A stretch of 64,000 nucleotides of DNA from Pseudomonas sp. 10-1B (GTDB lineage: Bacteria > Pseudomonadota > Gammaproteobacteria > Pseudomonadales > Pseudomonadaceae): assembly GCF_000935045.1 (NCBI RefSeq), contig NZ_JYKS01000004.1, positions 1-64,000 of the forward strand, read 5' to 3'. Position numbers and translations under genes: made by a program. Positions 17,442-27,208 of the stretch are shown here, piece by piece (position 1 is the stretch's first letter; every line of letters starts with the position of its first letter). The notes below the pieces were generated by a model. The model was not told the origin of the DNA, did no database searches, and was given only the letters and a program-made list of their open reading frames with translations.

Positions 17442-19442
17442 ATGACATCCCGTCGAAAATTTCTCGGCGTCGCCTCGACGCTGGCGCTGGGTAGCGTATT
17501 GGGGCGCAACGCCGTCGCCGAAATCCTCAGAACAGGAGAGTCCACCGTGACCGATTCCGTTCCCGAAATCATTTTCCGTAATGGTCAGATCACCACGCTC
17601 GATCGCGCCAAGCCCGTCGCCAGCGCCGTCGCCATCAAGGATGGCAAGTTCCTCGCCGTGGGCGAGGACCAGGAAATCATGGCCCTGGCGGGCTCCGGCA
17701 CACGGGTCATCGACCTCAAGCGCCGCAGCGTGCTGCCCGGCCTGTTCGACAACCACACCCACGTGATCCGTGGTGGCCTCAACTACAATCTGGAGCTGCG
17801 CTGGGACGGTGTACGTTCGCTGGCCGATGCACTGGAGATGCTCAAGCGGCAGGTCGCCGTCACCCCTACCCCGCAATGGGTGCGTGTGGTCGGCGGTTTC
17901 ACCGAGCAGCAGTTCATCGAAAAGCGCCTGCCAACCATCGCCGAAATCAATGCCATTGCCCCGGACACCCCGGTATTCCTGCTGCACTTGTACGACCGTG
18001 CATTGCTCAATGGCGCTGCCTTGCGGGCCGTGGGCTACACCAAGGACACGCCCGAGCCGCCGGGCGGCCAGATCACCCGCGACGCCAACGGCAACCCCAC
18101 CGGCCTGCTGCTGGCCAAACCCAATGCGACGATCCTCTACGCAACCCTGGCCAAGGGGCCCAAGCTGCCGTTCGACTACCAGGTCAACTCCACCCGACAC
18201 TTCATGCGCGAACTCAACCGCCTGGGCGTGACCGGAGTGATCGACGCCGGTGGCGGCTTCCAGAACTACCCCGACGACTACGCGGTGATCCAGAAACTGG
18301 CCGACGAAGGTCAAATCACCGTGCGCCTGGCCTATAACCTGTTCACGCAGAAGCCGAAGGAAGAAAAGGAAGACTTCCTCAAATGGACCTCCAGCGTGAA
18401 GTACAAGCAGGGCAACGACTACTTCCGCCACAACGGCGCAGGCGAGATGCTGGTGTATTCGGCCGCCGACTTCGAGGACTTCCGCGTCGAGCGTCCGGAC
18501 ATGCCGCCGCAGATGGAAGGCGAACTGGAGGAAGTGGTGCGTGTGCTGGCCCAGAACAAATGGCCGTGGCGCCTGCATGCGACCTACGACGAAACCATCA
18601 CGCGCGCCCTGGACGTGTTCGAGAAGGTCAACCAGGACATCCCGCTGGCCGGCCTCAACTGGTTCTTCGACCACGCCGAGACCATCTCCGAGAAATCCAT
18701 CGACCGCATCGCCGCGCTTGGGGGCGGTATCGCGGTTCAGCACCGCATGGCCTACCAGGGAGAATACTTCGTAGAGCGCTACGGCGCCCGTGCCGCCGAG
18801 GCCACGCCGCCGGTCAAGCGCATCCTGGAGAGTGGGGTGAAGGTTTCGGCCGGTACCGACGCCACCCGCGTGGCCTCGTATAACCCCTGGGTGTCGCTGT
18901 CGTGGATGGTCACCGGCAAGACCGTCGGCGGCCTCGGCCTGTACCCTCGGGCCAACCTGCTCGACCGCGAGACCGCACTGCGCATGTGGACCGAGAACGT
19001 CGCCTGGTTCTCCAACGAGGAAGGCAAGCGCGGGCGTATCCAGGCCGGCCAGTTCGCCGACCTGATCGTGCCGAGCAAAGACTACTTCACGGTGCCCGAG
19101 GACGAGATCTCCTTCCTCACCTCCGACCTGACCGTGGTCGGCGGGCGCATGGTCTACGGCGCGGGCGACTTCGCACCGCTCGACGACAACCCGCTGCCAC
19201 CCGCCATGCCCGACTGGTCGCCGACACGCACCTTCAAGGGCTACGGCGCCTGGGGCGAGCCCGATGGGGCCGGCAGGAATTCGCTGGCGCCGCTGCGTGC
19301 CCAGGCCGCGGCTTCGTGCGGATGCGCCAGTTCCTGCGGCCTGCATGGCCATGACCATGCGCGCGCCTGGGCGTCCAATGCTCCGGTGTCGGACGCCAAA
19401 AGTTTCTTCGGCGCCTTGGGCTGCTCCTGCTGGGCCGTGTAG
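17442..19442 (+). CDS. Tat-exported amidohydrolase with Cys/His-rich tail
   Basis: 666 residues. A twin-arginine signal (TSRRKFLGVASTLALGS, ending near residue 26) indicates folded export to the periplasm. The body is an YtcJ/NfdA-like metal-dependent amidohydrolase: GLFDNHTHV (HxH), VIDAGGGFQNY, WRLHATYDET, FDHAETIS, and VSAGTDATR with the catalytic Asp. The last 45 residues are unusual: CGCASSC, then GLHGHDHARAW, then GCSCWAV, giving five Cys and three His that look able to bind a metal. Middle gene of the LysR-linked cluster. Candidate substrates are N-substituted formamides or similar amides; the true one is unknown. Confidence 0.85.
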   Translation: MTSRRKFLGVASTLALGSVLGRNAVAEILRTGESTVTDSVPEIIFRNGQITTLDRAKPVASAVAIKDGKFLAVGEDQEIMALAGSGTRVIDLKRRSVLPGLFDNHTHVIRGGLNYNLELRWDGVRSLADALEMLKRQVAVTPTPQWVRVVGGFTEQQFIEKRLPTIAEINAIAPDTPVFLLHLYDRALLNGAALRAVGYTKDTPEPPGGQITRDANGNPTGLLLAKPNATILYATLAKGPKLPFDYQVNSTRHFMRELNRLGVTGVIDAGGGFQNYPDDYAVIQKLADEGQITVRLAYNLFTQKPKEEKEDFLKWTSSVKYKQGNDYFRHNGAGEMLVYSAADFEDFRVERPDMPPQMEGELEEVVRVLAQNKWPWRLHATYDETITRALDVFEKVNQDIPLAGLNWFFDHAETISEKSIDRIAALGGGIAVQHRMAYQGEYFVERYGARAAEATPPVKRILESGVKVSAGTDATRVASYNPWVSLSWMVTGKTVGGLGLYPRANLLDRETALRMWTENVAWFSNEEGKRGRIQAGQFADLIVPSKDYFTVPEDEISFLTSDLTVVGGRMVYGAGDFAPLDDNPLPPAMPDWSPTRTFKGYGAWGEPDGAGRNSLAPLRAQAAASCGCASSCGLHGHDHARAWASNAPVSDAKSFFGALGCSCWAV

Positions 19443-19455
19443 AGGAAACTGCCCC

Positions 19456-19557
19456 ATGCCAACGTCCAGCTCGTTCGGCGAGATGGCGCATTTCGGCGTG
19501 TCGCCGGCACCGCAGCTCGCGGTGCCGGCGAGCCTGCTCGAACCGGGGCTTGCGTGA
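19456..19557 (+). CDS. Candidate 33-residue peptide
   Basis: ATG 19456 lies 14 bases after the amidohydrolase stop, preceded by GAGGAAA. It opens a 33-codon frame (MPTSSSFGEMAHFG...LLEPGLA) ending 52 bases before the MFS start. It has no membrane segment, and its Pro/Ala/Ser-rich composition is not distinctive. It may be a real small gene or simply a translated spacer. Confidence 0.3.
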   Translation: MPTSSSFGEMAHFGVSPAPQLAVPASLLEPGLA

Positions 19558-19609
19558 TTATCCTCAGCGGCTGGCTGAGTGGCTTGGACCTGAAAGCACG
19601 AGGGGCATC

Positions 19610-21229
19610 ATGAGCAAGCAATCGTCTCAGCCGGTTTCTGCGTCTGCTGGTAGCTTCGCACCCTTGCGGCAGACGCTTTTCGCCGTGCTGTGGATCGCGA
19701 CCATCATTGGCAATACCGGCAGCTTCATCCGTGATGTCGCCAGTGCCTGGATCATGACGGACCTGTCGCCGTCGCCCGCGGCCGTCGCGCTGGTGCAGGC
19801 CGCCGCGACCTTGCCGATCTTCCTGTTAGCCATTCCCGCTGGCGTGCTGTCCGATATCCTCGACCGGCGCAAATTCCTGATCGCCATCCAGTTTCTGCTG
19901 GCCAGCGTCAGCATTTGCTTGATGCTGCTGTCATTCACCGGCCTGCAGTCGATCACTTCGCTGGTGGCGCTGACCTTCCTCGGCGGTATCGGTGCAGCGC
20001 TGATGGGGCCGACCTGGCAGGCCATCGTGCCCGAGCTGGTAGAGAAGAACGACCTCAAGAACGCGGTGGCGCTCAATTCGCTGGGGATCAACATCGCCCG
20101 CGCCATCGGTCCGGCACTGGGCGGGCTGATCCTCGCAAGCCTGGGGGCGGCGTTCACTTATGGCGTTGACGTCATCACCTATGTCTTCGTCATCGCCGCA
20201 TTGTTGTGGTGGCGGCGGCCGGTCGCAGAGCAGAATGTGCTGGCCGAGCGCTTCCCCGGCGCATTCCGGGCGGGGCTACGTTACGCCCGTGCCAGCCGCG
20301 AGCTACATGTCGTGCTGGTACGCGCCTTCGTCTTCTTTGCCCTGGCCAGTTCGGTCTGGGCCTTGTTGCCGCTGGTCGCACGCAGCCTGCTCGGCGGTGG
20401 CGCCGGCTTCTACGGCATCCTGCTCGGCGCCGTCGGCCTGGGCGCGATCGCCGGGGCCGTGATCATACCGAAACTGCGCGAACACCTGAGCGCCGACGGC
20501 CTGCTGTTACTGGCAGCGCTAGTAACGGCGGCGGTCATGGTCTTTCTCTCGCTTGCGCCACCGCAGTGGGCAGCGGTGGTGGCGTTGCTGTTACTGGGTG
20601 CAGCCTGGATCAGCGCGCTGACCACGCTCAACGGCGTGGCGCAGGCCATCCTGCCCAACTGGGTACGCGGCCGCTCGCTGGCGGTATATCTCACGGTGTT
20701 CAACGGTGCCATGACCGCGGGCAGCCTGAGCTGGGGCGCAGTGGCGACATTGATCGGCGTACCCTTCACGCTGTTGGCCGGCGCCGTCGGGCTGGTTGTG
20801 GCTGGCCTGGTCGCCCATCGGCTCAAGCTGCCCAAGGGCGAAGCCGACCTGGTGCCTTCCAGGCACTGGCCCGAGCCACTGACAGCGGCGCCGGTCGAGC
20901 ATGACCGGGGGCCGGTGCTGATCCAGATCGAATACCGTATCGCCACAGAGGACCGTGCCGACTTCCTGAAAGCGCTGGCCCGGTTGTCGTCCGAGCGGCG
21001 GCGCGACGGTGCTTACGCCTGGGGTATCAGCGAGGATGCGAGCGACCCGCAATTGATGCTCGAATGGTTCCAGGTTGAGTCCTGGGCCGAACATTTGCGT
21101 CAGCATCATCGGGTTTCCAGGGCGGACGCCGACATCCAAAGCGAAGTTCTGCGTTTCCATCAGGGCGAAGGCAGGCCCGTGGTGCGGCATTTCCTGGCGT
21201 TCAACCACCCGAACGAAGAGCGGGCATAG
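19610..21229 (+). CDS. MFS transporter with C-terminal ABM-like domain
   Basis: 539 residues. Residues about 15-415 form a 12-helix MFS_3 (enterobactin-exporter-like) transporter, with DILDRRKF after helix 2. After the last helix a soluble domain follows (about 440-535: IQIEYRIATEDRADFLKALARLSSERRRDGAY... FLAFNHP). It resembles the dimeric alpha/beta barrel of antibiotic-biosynthesis-monooxygenase proteins. ATG 19610 follows an ACGAGGGGCATC ribosome region; the frame extends 20 codons upstream without a better start. Last gene of the LysR-hydrolase-amidohydrolase row, so probably the exporter or importer of that pathway. Confidence 0.85.
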   Translation: MSKQSSQPVSASAGSFAPLRQTLFAVLWIATIIGNTGSFIRDVASAWIMTDLSPSPAAVALVQAAATLPIFLLAIPAGVLSDILDRRKFLIAIQFLLASVSICLMLLSFTGLQSITSLVALTFLGGIGAALMGPTWQAIVPELVEKNDLKNAVALNSLGINIARAIGPALGGLILASLGAAFTYGVDVITYVFVIAALLWWRRPVAEQNVLAERFPGAFRAGLRYARASRELHVVLVRAFVFFALASSVWALLPLVARSLLGGGAGFYGILLGAVGLGAIAGAVIIPKLREHLSADGLLLLAALVTAAVMVFLSLAPPQWAAVVALLLLGAAWISALTTLNGVAQAILPNWVRGRSLAVYLTVFNGAMTAGSLSWGAVATLIGVPFTLLAGAVGLVVAGLVAHRLKLPKGEADLVPSRHWPEPLTAAPVEHDRGPVLIQIEYRIATEDRADFLKALARLSSERRRDGAYAWGISEDASDPQLMLEWFQVESWAEHLRQHHRVSRADADIQSEVLRFHQGEGRPVVRHFLAFNHPNEERA

Positions 21230-21338
21230 GCGCCAGGCAGTTCGACGCGGTCATGCGCTATCCCGCTGGCAGCCCCCTGCTTGGCTGCGCTATCGCGCAG
21301 AGAACAGGATACGTCGTGGGCTTGTTGGGCGTGAAAGC

Positions 21339-23504
21339 TCATGCAGCAGCAGCCCCCTTGCCAACACCACTGATCTCGAACTGCCCCACCAGCTTCTGCA
21401 ACTTGCCGGCATCCACCCGCACCTTCTGCGCACTGCTCTGCAGCACGACCGCGGTCTGGCGCATCTCGCTGGAGGACTGGTTGACCTGCTCGATGGTCTT
21501 GCCATATTCCACGCTGCGCCGGTTAAGCTGCTGGATGATCGCGAACATGCCCTCCACTGCCTGGTGCAGTTGCACGTTCTCGGATGAGGCATCCTCGGCC
21601 AGGCGCAGGCTGTTGTCCACGTCCTGCACGCCTTGCTCCATGAAGCTCACCGCCTGGCGGGTTTCGCCCTGCAGGCTTTCGACCATGCGCCGAATGTCAT
21701 CGGCAGCCCGCGCGGTCCGCGCGGCCAGGCTGCGCACCTCGTCAGCCACCACCGCAAAACCACGGCCATGCTCCCCGGCGCGCGCCGCCTCGATCGCAGC
21801 ATTCAGCGCCAGCAGGTTGGTCTGGTTGGTGATGTCGCTGATCAACCCGGTGATGTTGTCGATCTCGACCATGCGGCTATCGAGCCGCTGCACACTGGAT
21901 GACGAGCGTGTCACCACATCGCGGATCGACTGGGTACCGGCCTGCACCGACAGGAACTGCTCGCGGGCGTGGCGGACCACTTCGTCCATGGCCTGCTTCA
22001 TCTGCTCGGCGCTGACCGAGGCCTGTTGCAGCTCGCCCAGCTGTTCTTCCATGATGATCATCATCTGGTGAACCGCCTCGGCCACGTCAGCCGAGGTGAC
22101 ACTGGCATCCTGGCTGCGGCCAAGCATCATCTGGTTCGTGGCGCCGACCGTGCGACTGGCCTTGACCACCTGCCCCACCACCGCATCCAGGCGGTCAATG
22201 AAACTGTTGATCCAGCGCGCCATATCGCCACTTTCATCGTTGCCCAGGGTGCTGGTGTCCAGGCGCTGACGCAGGTTGCCCTCACCCTCGGCGATGGTAC
22301 GCAGCACGCCGCTCATGCCGTTCAGGCGCGCAGCCAGACGGCGCGGGCCGAGCACGCCGAACAGCAACGTGGCGGCGAGCATGCTCAAGGCTTCAATGGC
22401 ATCGTTCAGGCTCTGCGGCAAGCCAGCATAGTGCTGCACCAGGTAGTTACAGCCGAACAGGCCGGCCATGGTCGTAACGTAGGGCTTCATCAAGCCATAG
22501 CTCAGCGAGCGGCGGCGGTACACCTCCTCCAGGTCCGCCTCGCACATCATCCCCCAACGGTCCGGCGAGCCCGGCAACTGGAAGGTCACGCCCTTGCCCA
22601 CTACCGGCACATGACGGTAGTCGGAGTACCCCGGATAGGTGACGAACAGGTTGGCGCCGCAACGGATGGTTTCGCGCACACCCGGGTGCAACTCCCGGGT
22701 TGAAGGATCGGTGAAACGCAGCTCCAGCTCGGTGTGCCGCTGCACCTGAACGGTGGCCCAAGGCGTATGCACGCCGCTTTTCAGGTTCTCGCCGTGGGTG
22801 AAGGTGGCGTCTTCGAAGCGTGAGCGCGACAGTGCCGTGCCGGGCTGGATCGCCGGGTCGAAGCGCGACTGCGCCATGAACAGGTAGTTGTCGCCCGACT
22901 CAGCGAAGATGTGCCCGGCCTCGCGCTGGATCAGGTCGCCCAGTACATCGTTGGGTACCCGGCCGCACAGGCAACCGAGTACTTTGCCGCCCGCCTTCAC
23001 AGGCTGATAGAACATCAGTGTCACTTCATCGTGAAAGCGCGACGACGATGGGCCGATGCTCAGGGTCAACGGGTCGCAGTAGGGGCCGTGCAGGAATGGC
23101 GCCTTCAGCCCTTGGGCCAGCGCTGCGGTGTGTTCGATACGCGGCGTACCGCGTTGTGGCCAGGTCGAGGCCATAACGTTGCCGGTAACATCGACGACGA
23201 ACAGCTCGGAAAAGTCTTCGACTTGGGCCAGCTTGTCCCGTAGCTGCCTGCTGTCGGGCTGGCCAAAGCCTGGTGTCAGCTGCTCTGCCAGTTCAGCCAA
23301 ATGTTCCCACTGCTCGCGCGCCCACTCATGCAACAAACGCATACGGGTCTGGGCAATGGCTTCGAAGGTTTGCTCGATCTGCGGGTAGTTCGCCCGGTTC
23401 AGGCGGCACGCCCAGCCCATGTTGAACTTGCCGGTTTTGCCGAACCAGGGCAGCCAGCTCTTCTCGCTTGATGACAACTGCATGGAACTACTGGAAAGCG
23501 ACAT
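21339..23504 (-). CDS. Methyl-accepting chemotaxis protein, no N-terminal membrane helix
   Basis: About 721 residues. A long sensor region (about 20-340, including [15 protein letters not shown] and the Cys-rich [14 protein letters not shown]) leads to one hydrophobic stretch ([15 protein letters not shown], about 380). A HAMP-like linker and an MCP signalling domain follow, with the conserved hairpin [32 protein letters not shown]. There is no membrane helix before the sensor, so sensing may be cytoplasmic. The start could be ATG 23516 or 23504. It is divergent from pcaI, and I recall the same neighbour order in P. putida. Attraction to compounds of the beta-ketoadipate pathway is plausible but only inferred. 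Confidence 0.85.
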   Translation of the reverse strand: MSLSSSSMQLSSSEKSWLPWFGKTGKFNMGWACRLNRANYPQIEQTFEAIAQTRMRLLHEWAREQWEHLAELAEQLTPGFGQPDSRQLRDKLAQVEDFSELFVVDVTGNVMASTWPQRGTPRIEHTAALAQGLKAPFLHGPYCDPLTLSIGPSSSRFHDEVTLMFYQPVKAGGKVLGCLCGRVPNDVLGDLIQREAGHIFAESGDNYLFMAQSRFDPAIQPGTALSRSRFEDATFTHGENLKSGVHTPWATVQVQRHTELELRFTDPSTRELHPGVRETIRCGANLFVTYPGYSDYRHVPVVGKGVTFQLPGSPDRWGMMCEADLEEVYRRRSLSYGLMKPYVTTMAGLFGCNYLVQHYAGLPQSLNDAIEALSMLAATLLFGVLGPRRLAARLNGMSGVLRTIAEGEGNLRQRLDTSTLGNDESGDMARWINSFIDRLDAVVGQVVKASRTVGATNQMMLGRSQDASVTSADVAEAVHQMMIIMEEQLGELQQASVSAEQMKQAMDEVVRHAREQFLSVQAGTQSIRDVVTRSSSSVQRLDSRMVEIDNITGLISDITNQTNLLALNAAIEAARAGEHGRGFAVVADEVRSLAARTARAADDIRRMVESLQGETRQAVSFMEQGVQDVDNSLRLAEDASSENVQLHQAVEGMFAIIQQLNRRSVEYGKTIEQVNQSSSEMRQTAVVLQSSAQKVRVDAGKLQKLVGQFEISGVGKGAAAA

Positions 23505-23711
23505 TATCTTCACCATACACGACATCAGATAGCACTCTGACAGCAAGTCGCACGCCAACCGCGCGAGCAAGGTGATTAATCGGTGATTTCGCGTATTCGC
23601 TGCCCATCGCCGGTGCAAGAACGATCTGGATACCCCTGGCATGCACCATCAAGGGGCAATCATGAAAGCACTACCGGCTCAATTGAAGTCCGAAAAGTTT
23701 GCTGCAGAACT

Positions 23712-23745
23712 GCTCGCAGATCGCACAACAGTTCGATAATCGCAC
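23712..23745 (+). promoter_or_regulatory. PcaR operator, tandem sites before pcaIJ
   Basis: GTTCGATAATCGCAC (23731-23745) matches the 15-bp PcaR site that I recall from the P. putida pcaIJ promoter. A second imperfect copy, GCTCGCAGATCGCAC, lies 19 bases upstream (23712-23726). PcaR is an IclR-family activator responding to beta-ketoadipate. The regulator gene is not in this window. Confidence 0.75.
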
Positions 23746-23896
23746 AAATTCCGCCATCCCCCCCTCTACTGTTGCCCTATCTTGCGGCACGCTATAGCGA
23801 AGTCAGCAAGCATTTGAAAAGTGCTGACAGGCCCATCGCTTCACGCGCGCCGGCCAGTCCGACAACCACAACTCCAGGAAAAACCAGGAGCTCGCC

Positions 23897-24592
23897 TTGA
23901 TCAATAAAACGCACGAGTCCATCGCCAGCGCGGTGGAAGGGATCACCGACGGATCGACCATTATGGTCGGCGGCTTCGGCACTGCCGGCATGCCGTCCGA
24001 GCTGATCGATGGCCTGATCGCCACCGGTGCCCGCGACCTTACAATCATCAGCAACAACGCCGGCAACGGCGAAATCGGGCTGGCCGCTTTGCTCATGGCG
24101 GGCTGCGTGCGCAAGGTGGTCTGCTCGTTCCCGCGCCAGTCCGACTCGTACGTGTTCGACGAACTGTACCGCGCCGGCAAGATCGAACTGGAAGTGGTGC
24201 CCCAAGGCAACCTTGCCGAGCGTATCCGCGCAGCGGGTTCAGGCATCGGTGCATTCTTCTCGCCGACCGGCTACGGCACGCTGCTGGCCGAAGGCAAGGA
24301 AACCCGTGAGATCGACGGGCGCATGTACGTGCTGGAAATGCCGCTGCACGCCGACTTCGCACTGATCAAGGCGCACAAGGGCGACCGTTGGGGCAACCTG
24401 ACCTACCGCAAGGCCGCACGCAACTTCGGCCCGATCATGGCCATGGCCGCCAAGACCGCCATTGCTCAGGTCGACCAGGTGGTCGAGCTCGGTGAACTGG
24501 ACCCGGAACACATCATCACCCCGGGTATTTTCGTCCAGCGCGTGGTCGCCGTCACCGGCACTGGCGCTGCTTCGCTTGCCAACGCTATCTGA
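23897..24592 (+). CDS. pcaI: 3-oxoadipate CoA-transferase subunit A
   Basis: 231 residues, the length of PcaI. With PcaJ it moves CoA from succinyl-CoA to beta-ketoadipate, the penultimate step of the protocatechuate/catechol branch of aromatic breakdown. CoA-transferase family I marks are DGSTIMVGGFGTAGMP near the N-terminus, ISNNAGNGEIG, and GIGAFFSPTGYGT. Translation starts at TTG 23897, with CAGGAG seven bases before it; no ATG is available at the conserved MINKTHESIASAVEG start. pcaJ follows after 8 bases. The other pca genes are not nearby, as in P. putida where pcaIJ is separate. Confidence 0.95.
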   Translation: MINKTHESIASAVEGITDGSTIMVGGFGTAGMPSELIDGLIATGARDLTIISNNAGNGEIGLAALLMAGCVRKVVCSFPRQSDSYVFDELYRAGKIELEVVPQGNLAERIRAAGSGIGAFFSPTGYGTLLAEGKETREIDGRMYVLEMPLHADFALIKAHKGDRWGNLTYRKAARNFGPIMAMAAKTAIAQVDQVVELGELDPEHIITPGIFVQRVVAVTGTGAASLANAI

Positions 24593-24600
24593 GGCCTGCC

Positions 24601-25242
24601 ATGACCATCACCAAAAAGCTCTCCCGCACCGAGATGGCCCAGCGCGTGGCCGCAGACATCCAGGAAGGTGCCTACGTAAACCTGGGCATTGGCGCACCGA
24701 CCCTGGTGGCCAACTACCTGGGCGACAAGGAAGTGTTCCTGCACAGCGAAAACGGCCTGCTGGGCATGGGCCCAAGCCCGGCACCGGGCGAGGAAGACGA
24801 CGACCTGATCAACGCCGGCAAACAGCACGTGACTCTGTTGACCGGTGGCGCCTTCTTCCACCACGCCGACTCGTTCTCGATGATGCGCGGCGGCCACCTG
24901 GACATCGCCGTGCTCGGCGCCTTCCAGGTGTCGGTAAAAGGCGACCTGGCCAACTGGCACACCGGTGCCGAAGGTTCGATCCCTGCCGTGGGTGGCGCGA
25001 TGGACCTGGCCACTGGCGCCCGCCAGGTGTTCGTGATGATGGACCACCTGACCAAGACGGGTGAAAGCAAGCTGGTGCCCGAGTGCACCTACCCGCTGAC
25101 GGGTATTGCGTGCGTTAGCCGTATCTACACTGACCTGGCCGTATTGGAAGTGACGGCTGAAGGGCTGAAAGTGGTTGAGATCTGTGCAGATATCGACTTT
25201 GACGAGTTGCAGAAGCTGAGCGGTGTGCCGCTGATCAAGTGA
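24601..25242 (+). CDS. pcaJ: 3-oxoadipate CoA-transferase subunit B
   Basis: 213 residues, the expected PcaJ length. The active-site Glu of family I CoA-transferases is expected in SENGLLGMGPSPAPGEED (about residue 50). GIGAPTLVANYL and GGAFFHHADSFSMMRGGH are also typical. It forms the catalytic complex with PcaI and is translated from the same mRNA (8-base gap). A perfect hairpin lies 12 bases after its stop. Confidence 0.95.
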   Translation: MTITKKLSRTEMAQRVAADIQEGAYVNLGIGAPTLVANYLGDKEVFLHSENGLLGMGPSPAPGEEDDDLINAGKQHVTLLTGGAFFHHADSFSMMRGGHLDIAVLGAFQVSVKGDLANWHTGAEGSIPAVGGAMDLATGARQVFVMMDHLTKTGESKLVPECTYPLTGIACVSRIYTDLAVLEVTAEGLKVVEICADIDFDELQKLSGVPLIK

Positions 25243-25254
25243 TCGGCGCAGCGA

Positions 25255-25279
25255 ACCGGCAAGCGCCCGCTTGCCGGTG
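25255..25279. terminator. Hairpin after pcaIJ
   Basis: ACCGGCAAGCG and CGCTTGCCGGT form 11-bp perfect arms with a two-base loop, 12 bases after the pcaJ stop. There is no T-tract, so it may act as a transcript-end stabiliser or weak terminator. A lone REP arm (ggcgctggcttgcctgcgat) follows at 25331-25350. Confidence 0.6.
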
Positions 25280-25406
25280 TGGCAATGCCGATGGTTTGCA
25301 CTGACCTTTCCTGCCTGCGCGCACTCGTGTAGGCGCTGGCTTGCCTGCGATGGCTGCAAAGCAGCCCCATTGCCCCATCAGGTTTCCTAGCTCGCTCCAA
25401 CTACCT

Positions 25407-26957
25407 CTAGAGTTTGAAGCGCACGTGAATGCAGCTTTTGCCTTCCACTCGCTCGATGCTTACCGCAGAGCTTCCATACCCCGAATAGCTTTTCACCAAC
25501 CGCATGCCCAGACCGGTGCCCGTGGGTTTTGGATAGGTGTCCGGAAAACCTTGTCCCTCGTCCTTTACCGTTAGCCGCGCATGGTCGCCCGCATGCTTGA
25601 CCGAGACCTCGACGGTGCCTTTGCCGTACTTCAACGCATTGGTGACGAGCTCAGAAAGTACCAGGCCCAAAGGCGCCATCCGCTCGGGCGGCAACAGGAA
25701 ATCATCGGTCTGCAGTACGATATCTCGATCAGCCAGCGCTTTGCCGAGATCCCCGACCAGTGCACTCAGGTAGTCCGCAGCCTTTACACCTTTGTCTGTG
25801 GTGGAGTGATAAAGTCGCTCATGTACGCTTGCGATGGTTACGACACGACCTGCCGCTGTCTCCAGCTGATGCTTCACCTGCGTATCCGGCGTGAGGTTCG
25901 CCTGCAGGAGCAGCAATGTATTAACCAGGTGCAGACTGTTTTTCACCCGATGGTGGATCTCTTCCAGGTACAGGTCGCTCGCGCTCTGCCGGGAATTATG
26001 GGCTTCGATCAGCGATAGCAATTGTGTCTCATATTGATGACGCTCGGTGATGTCCCTGGACACCGCGATGATCCTTTGCAGCTGGCCGTCTGCGCCAGGA
26101 ATCGGCGCCACCGTCACATCCCACCATTTGGGCTCATCGGGAGCGGTCGGGAGGTATGCTTCGAACCTCGCGGCCTCGCCTGCAGCCACCTTGGACAGCG
26201 CGTCCAGCACCAGCGGCTTGGACTCATCAGGCCAGAACCGGGACCAGGCCTGACCTTTGACGTCGGATAGAGCGGCTAGGTGCATCAGCTCCAGACCCTT
26301 TTCATTCATGAACTCAATCTCGCCACCGGGCGACAGGATCTTCACGCAGTCCGGGCTGGCATTGAGGAAGCTTTCCGAATAAGGATCGGGGTGAGGCACC
26401 TCAGCGCCTGCTGCTATGCGCTCGACCGCCAGGGAGATGACGTTGGAAATGCCTTCCATGAATACCAGGTCGCTTTCAATAAAGTCATCCCCTTCGCTGC
26501 TGTCCGCCTCGAGCACGCCGAATGGCGCAAGCGGCCCGCGTATTGGAACGTTGATGGCCCGTTCGATCCCGTACTTTTTCAACAGGTCCGGGGTACGAAA
26601 GCGCTCCTCCAAACCCAGGTGGTTGGACAGGACGGGACGGTACGTGGAGAGCGCGTACCCTGCCGGGCTGGCAATATCACCGCCCACGGTGGCATGGCCG
26701 ATATCCGATTCGTCCCAACCCACACCATGTGAGAGGACATAGTCATCACTGTCCGCAAGCGGCTGAAGGATCTTGGAGAATCGAGTGTTCATGCCCTCCG
26801 CCACCACGGTGCACGCTTGCGTGAGCAGAGCATCGAGGTCATCGCCCTTGAGGGACATAACGCCGAATTCCACAACCAACTCATGCTGTCGGTGCAGCCT
26901 GGCGTGGGATTTTTTCAAAGCAGCCCGAATGGTCTCGTCCGGCGGTAGCTGTTGCAT
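25407..26957 (-). CDS. GAF-PAS sensor histidine kinase (HWE/HisKA_2 type)
   Basis: 516 residues, soluble. Order of domains: a GAF domain (about 30-175: LLTQACTVVAEGMNTRFSKIL... INVPIRGPLAPFGVLEADS), a PAS fold (about 190-320), and a histidine phosphotransfer helix (EEIHHRVKNSLHLVNTLLLLQ, phospho-acceptor in HHRVKN). An ATPase domain follows, with LVLSELVTNALKYG (N box) and DEGQGFP and GTGLGMRLV (G boxes). The EIHHRVKN pattern is the HisKA_2/HWE group common in light, redox or general-stress sensing. ATG 26957 has GGAGAGG four bases upstream; the longer frame was rejected. No response regulator gene is adjacent, so the partner lies elsewhere. Confidence 0.88.
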   Translation of the reverse strand: MQQLPPDETIRAALKKSHARLHRQHELVVEFGVMSLKGDDLDALLTQACTVVAEGMNTRFSKILQPLADSDDYVLSHGVGWDESDIGHATVGGDIASPAGYALSTYRPVLSNHLGLEERFRTPDLLKKYGIERAINVPIRGPLAPFGVLEADSSEGDDFIESDLVFMEGISNVISLAVERIAAGAEVPHPDPYSESFLNASPDCVKILSPGGEIEFMNEKGLELMHLAALSDVKGQAWSRFWPDESKPLVLDALSKVAAGEAARFEAYLPTAPDEPKWWDVTVAPIPGADGQLQRIIAVSRDITERHQYETQLLSLIEAHNSRQSASDLYLEEIHHRVKNSLHLVNTLLLLQANLTPDTQVKHQLETAAGRVVTIASVHERLYHSTTDKGVKAADYLSALVGDLGKALADRDIVLQTDDFLLPPERMAPLGLVLSELVTNALKYGKGTVEVSVKHAGDHARLTVKDEGQGFPDTYPKPTGTGLGMRLVKSYSGYGSSAVSIERVEGKSCIHVRFKL

Positions 26958-27208
26958 GACCTCTCCATCCTGATGCGCAGCGCAGACAGTTTGTTTCCGC
27001 TGCAGTGCCAGCGTTTCGCTTATTGCCCTGAAACCATAGACGCTATTCGGGTTTGCCACCCTGAGCTTCGCCGCCTCCCTCGACCTGGCACGTCGAGGAA
27101 GGCAATGCCTGGTGCCAGCAGGCAAGCACCTGCCCTGCTGCGACTCACAAGCCTTGGCTGAACCATTATTTACTCAAATGGGTGCCCCAGGGGTCGTTTT
27201 CATTCACA

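Noticed and set aside
17202..19457. A 751-codon open frame on the minus strand over the Tat amidohydrolase
   Set aside because: Shadow of a real gene in a GC-rich codon pattern; no ribosome site and no motifs.
26280..26732. Open frames on the plus strand inside the histidine kinase gene
   Set aside because: Antisense to clear GAF and PAS domains; no ribosome site.
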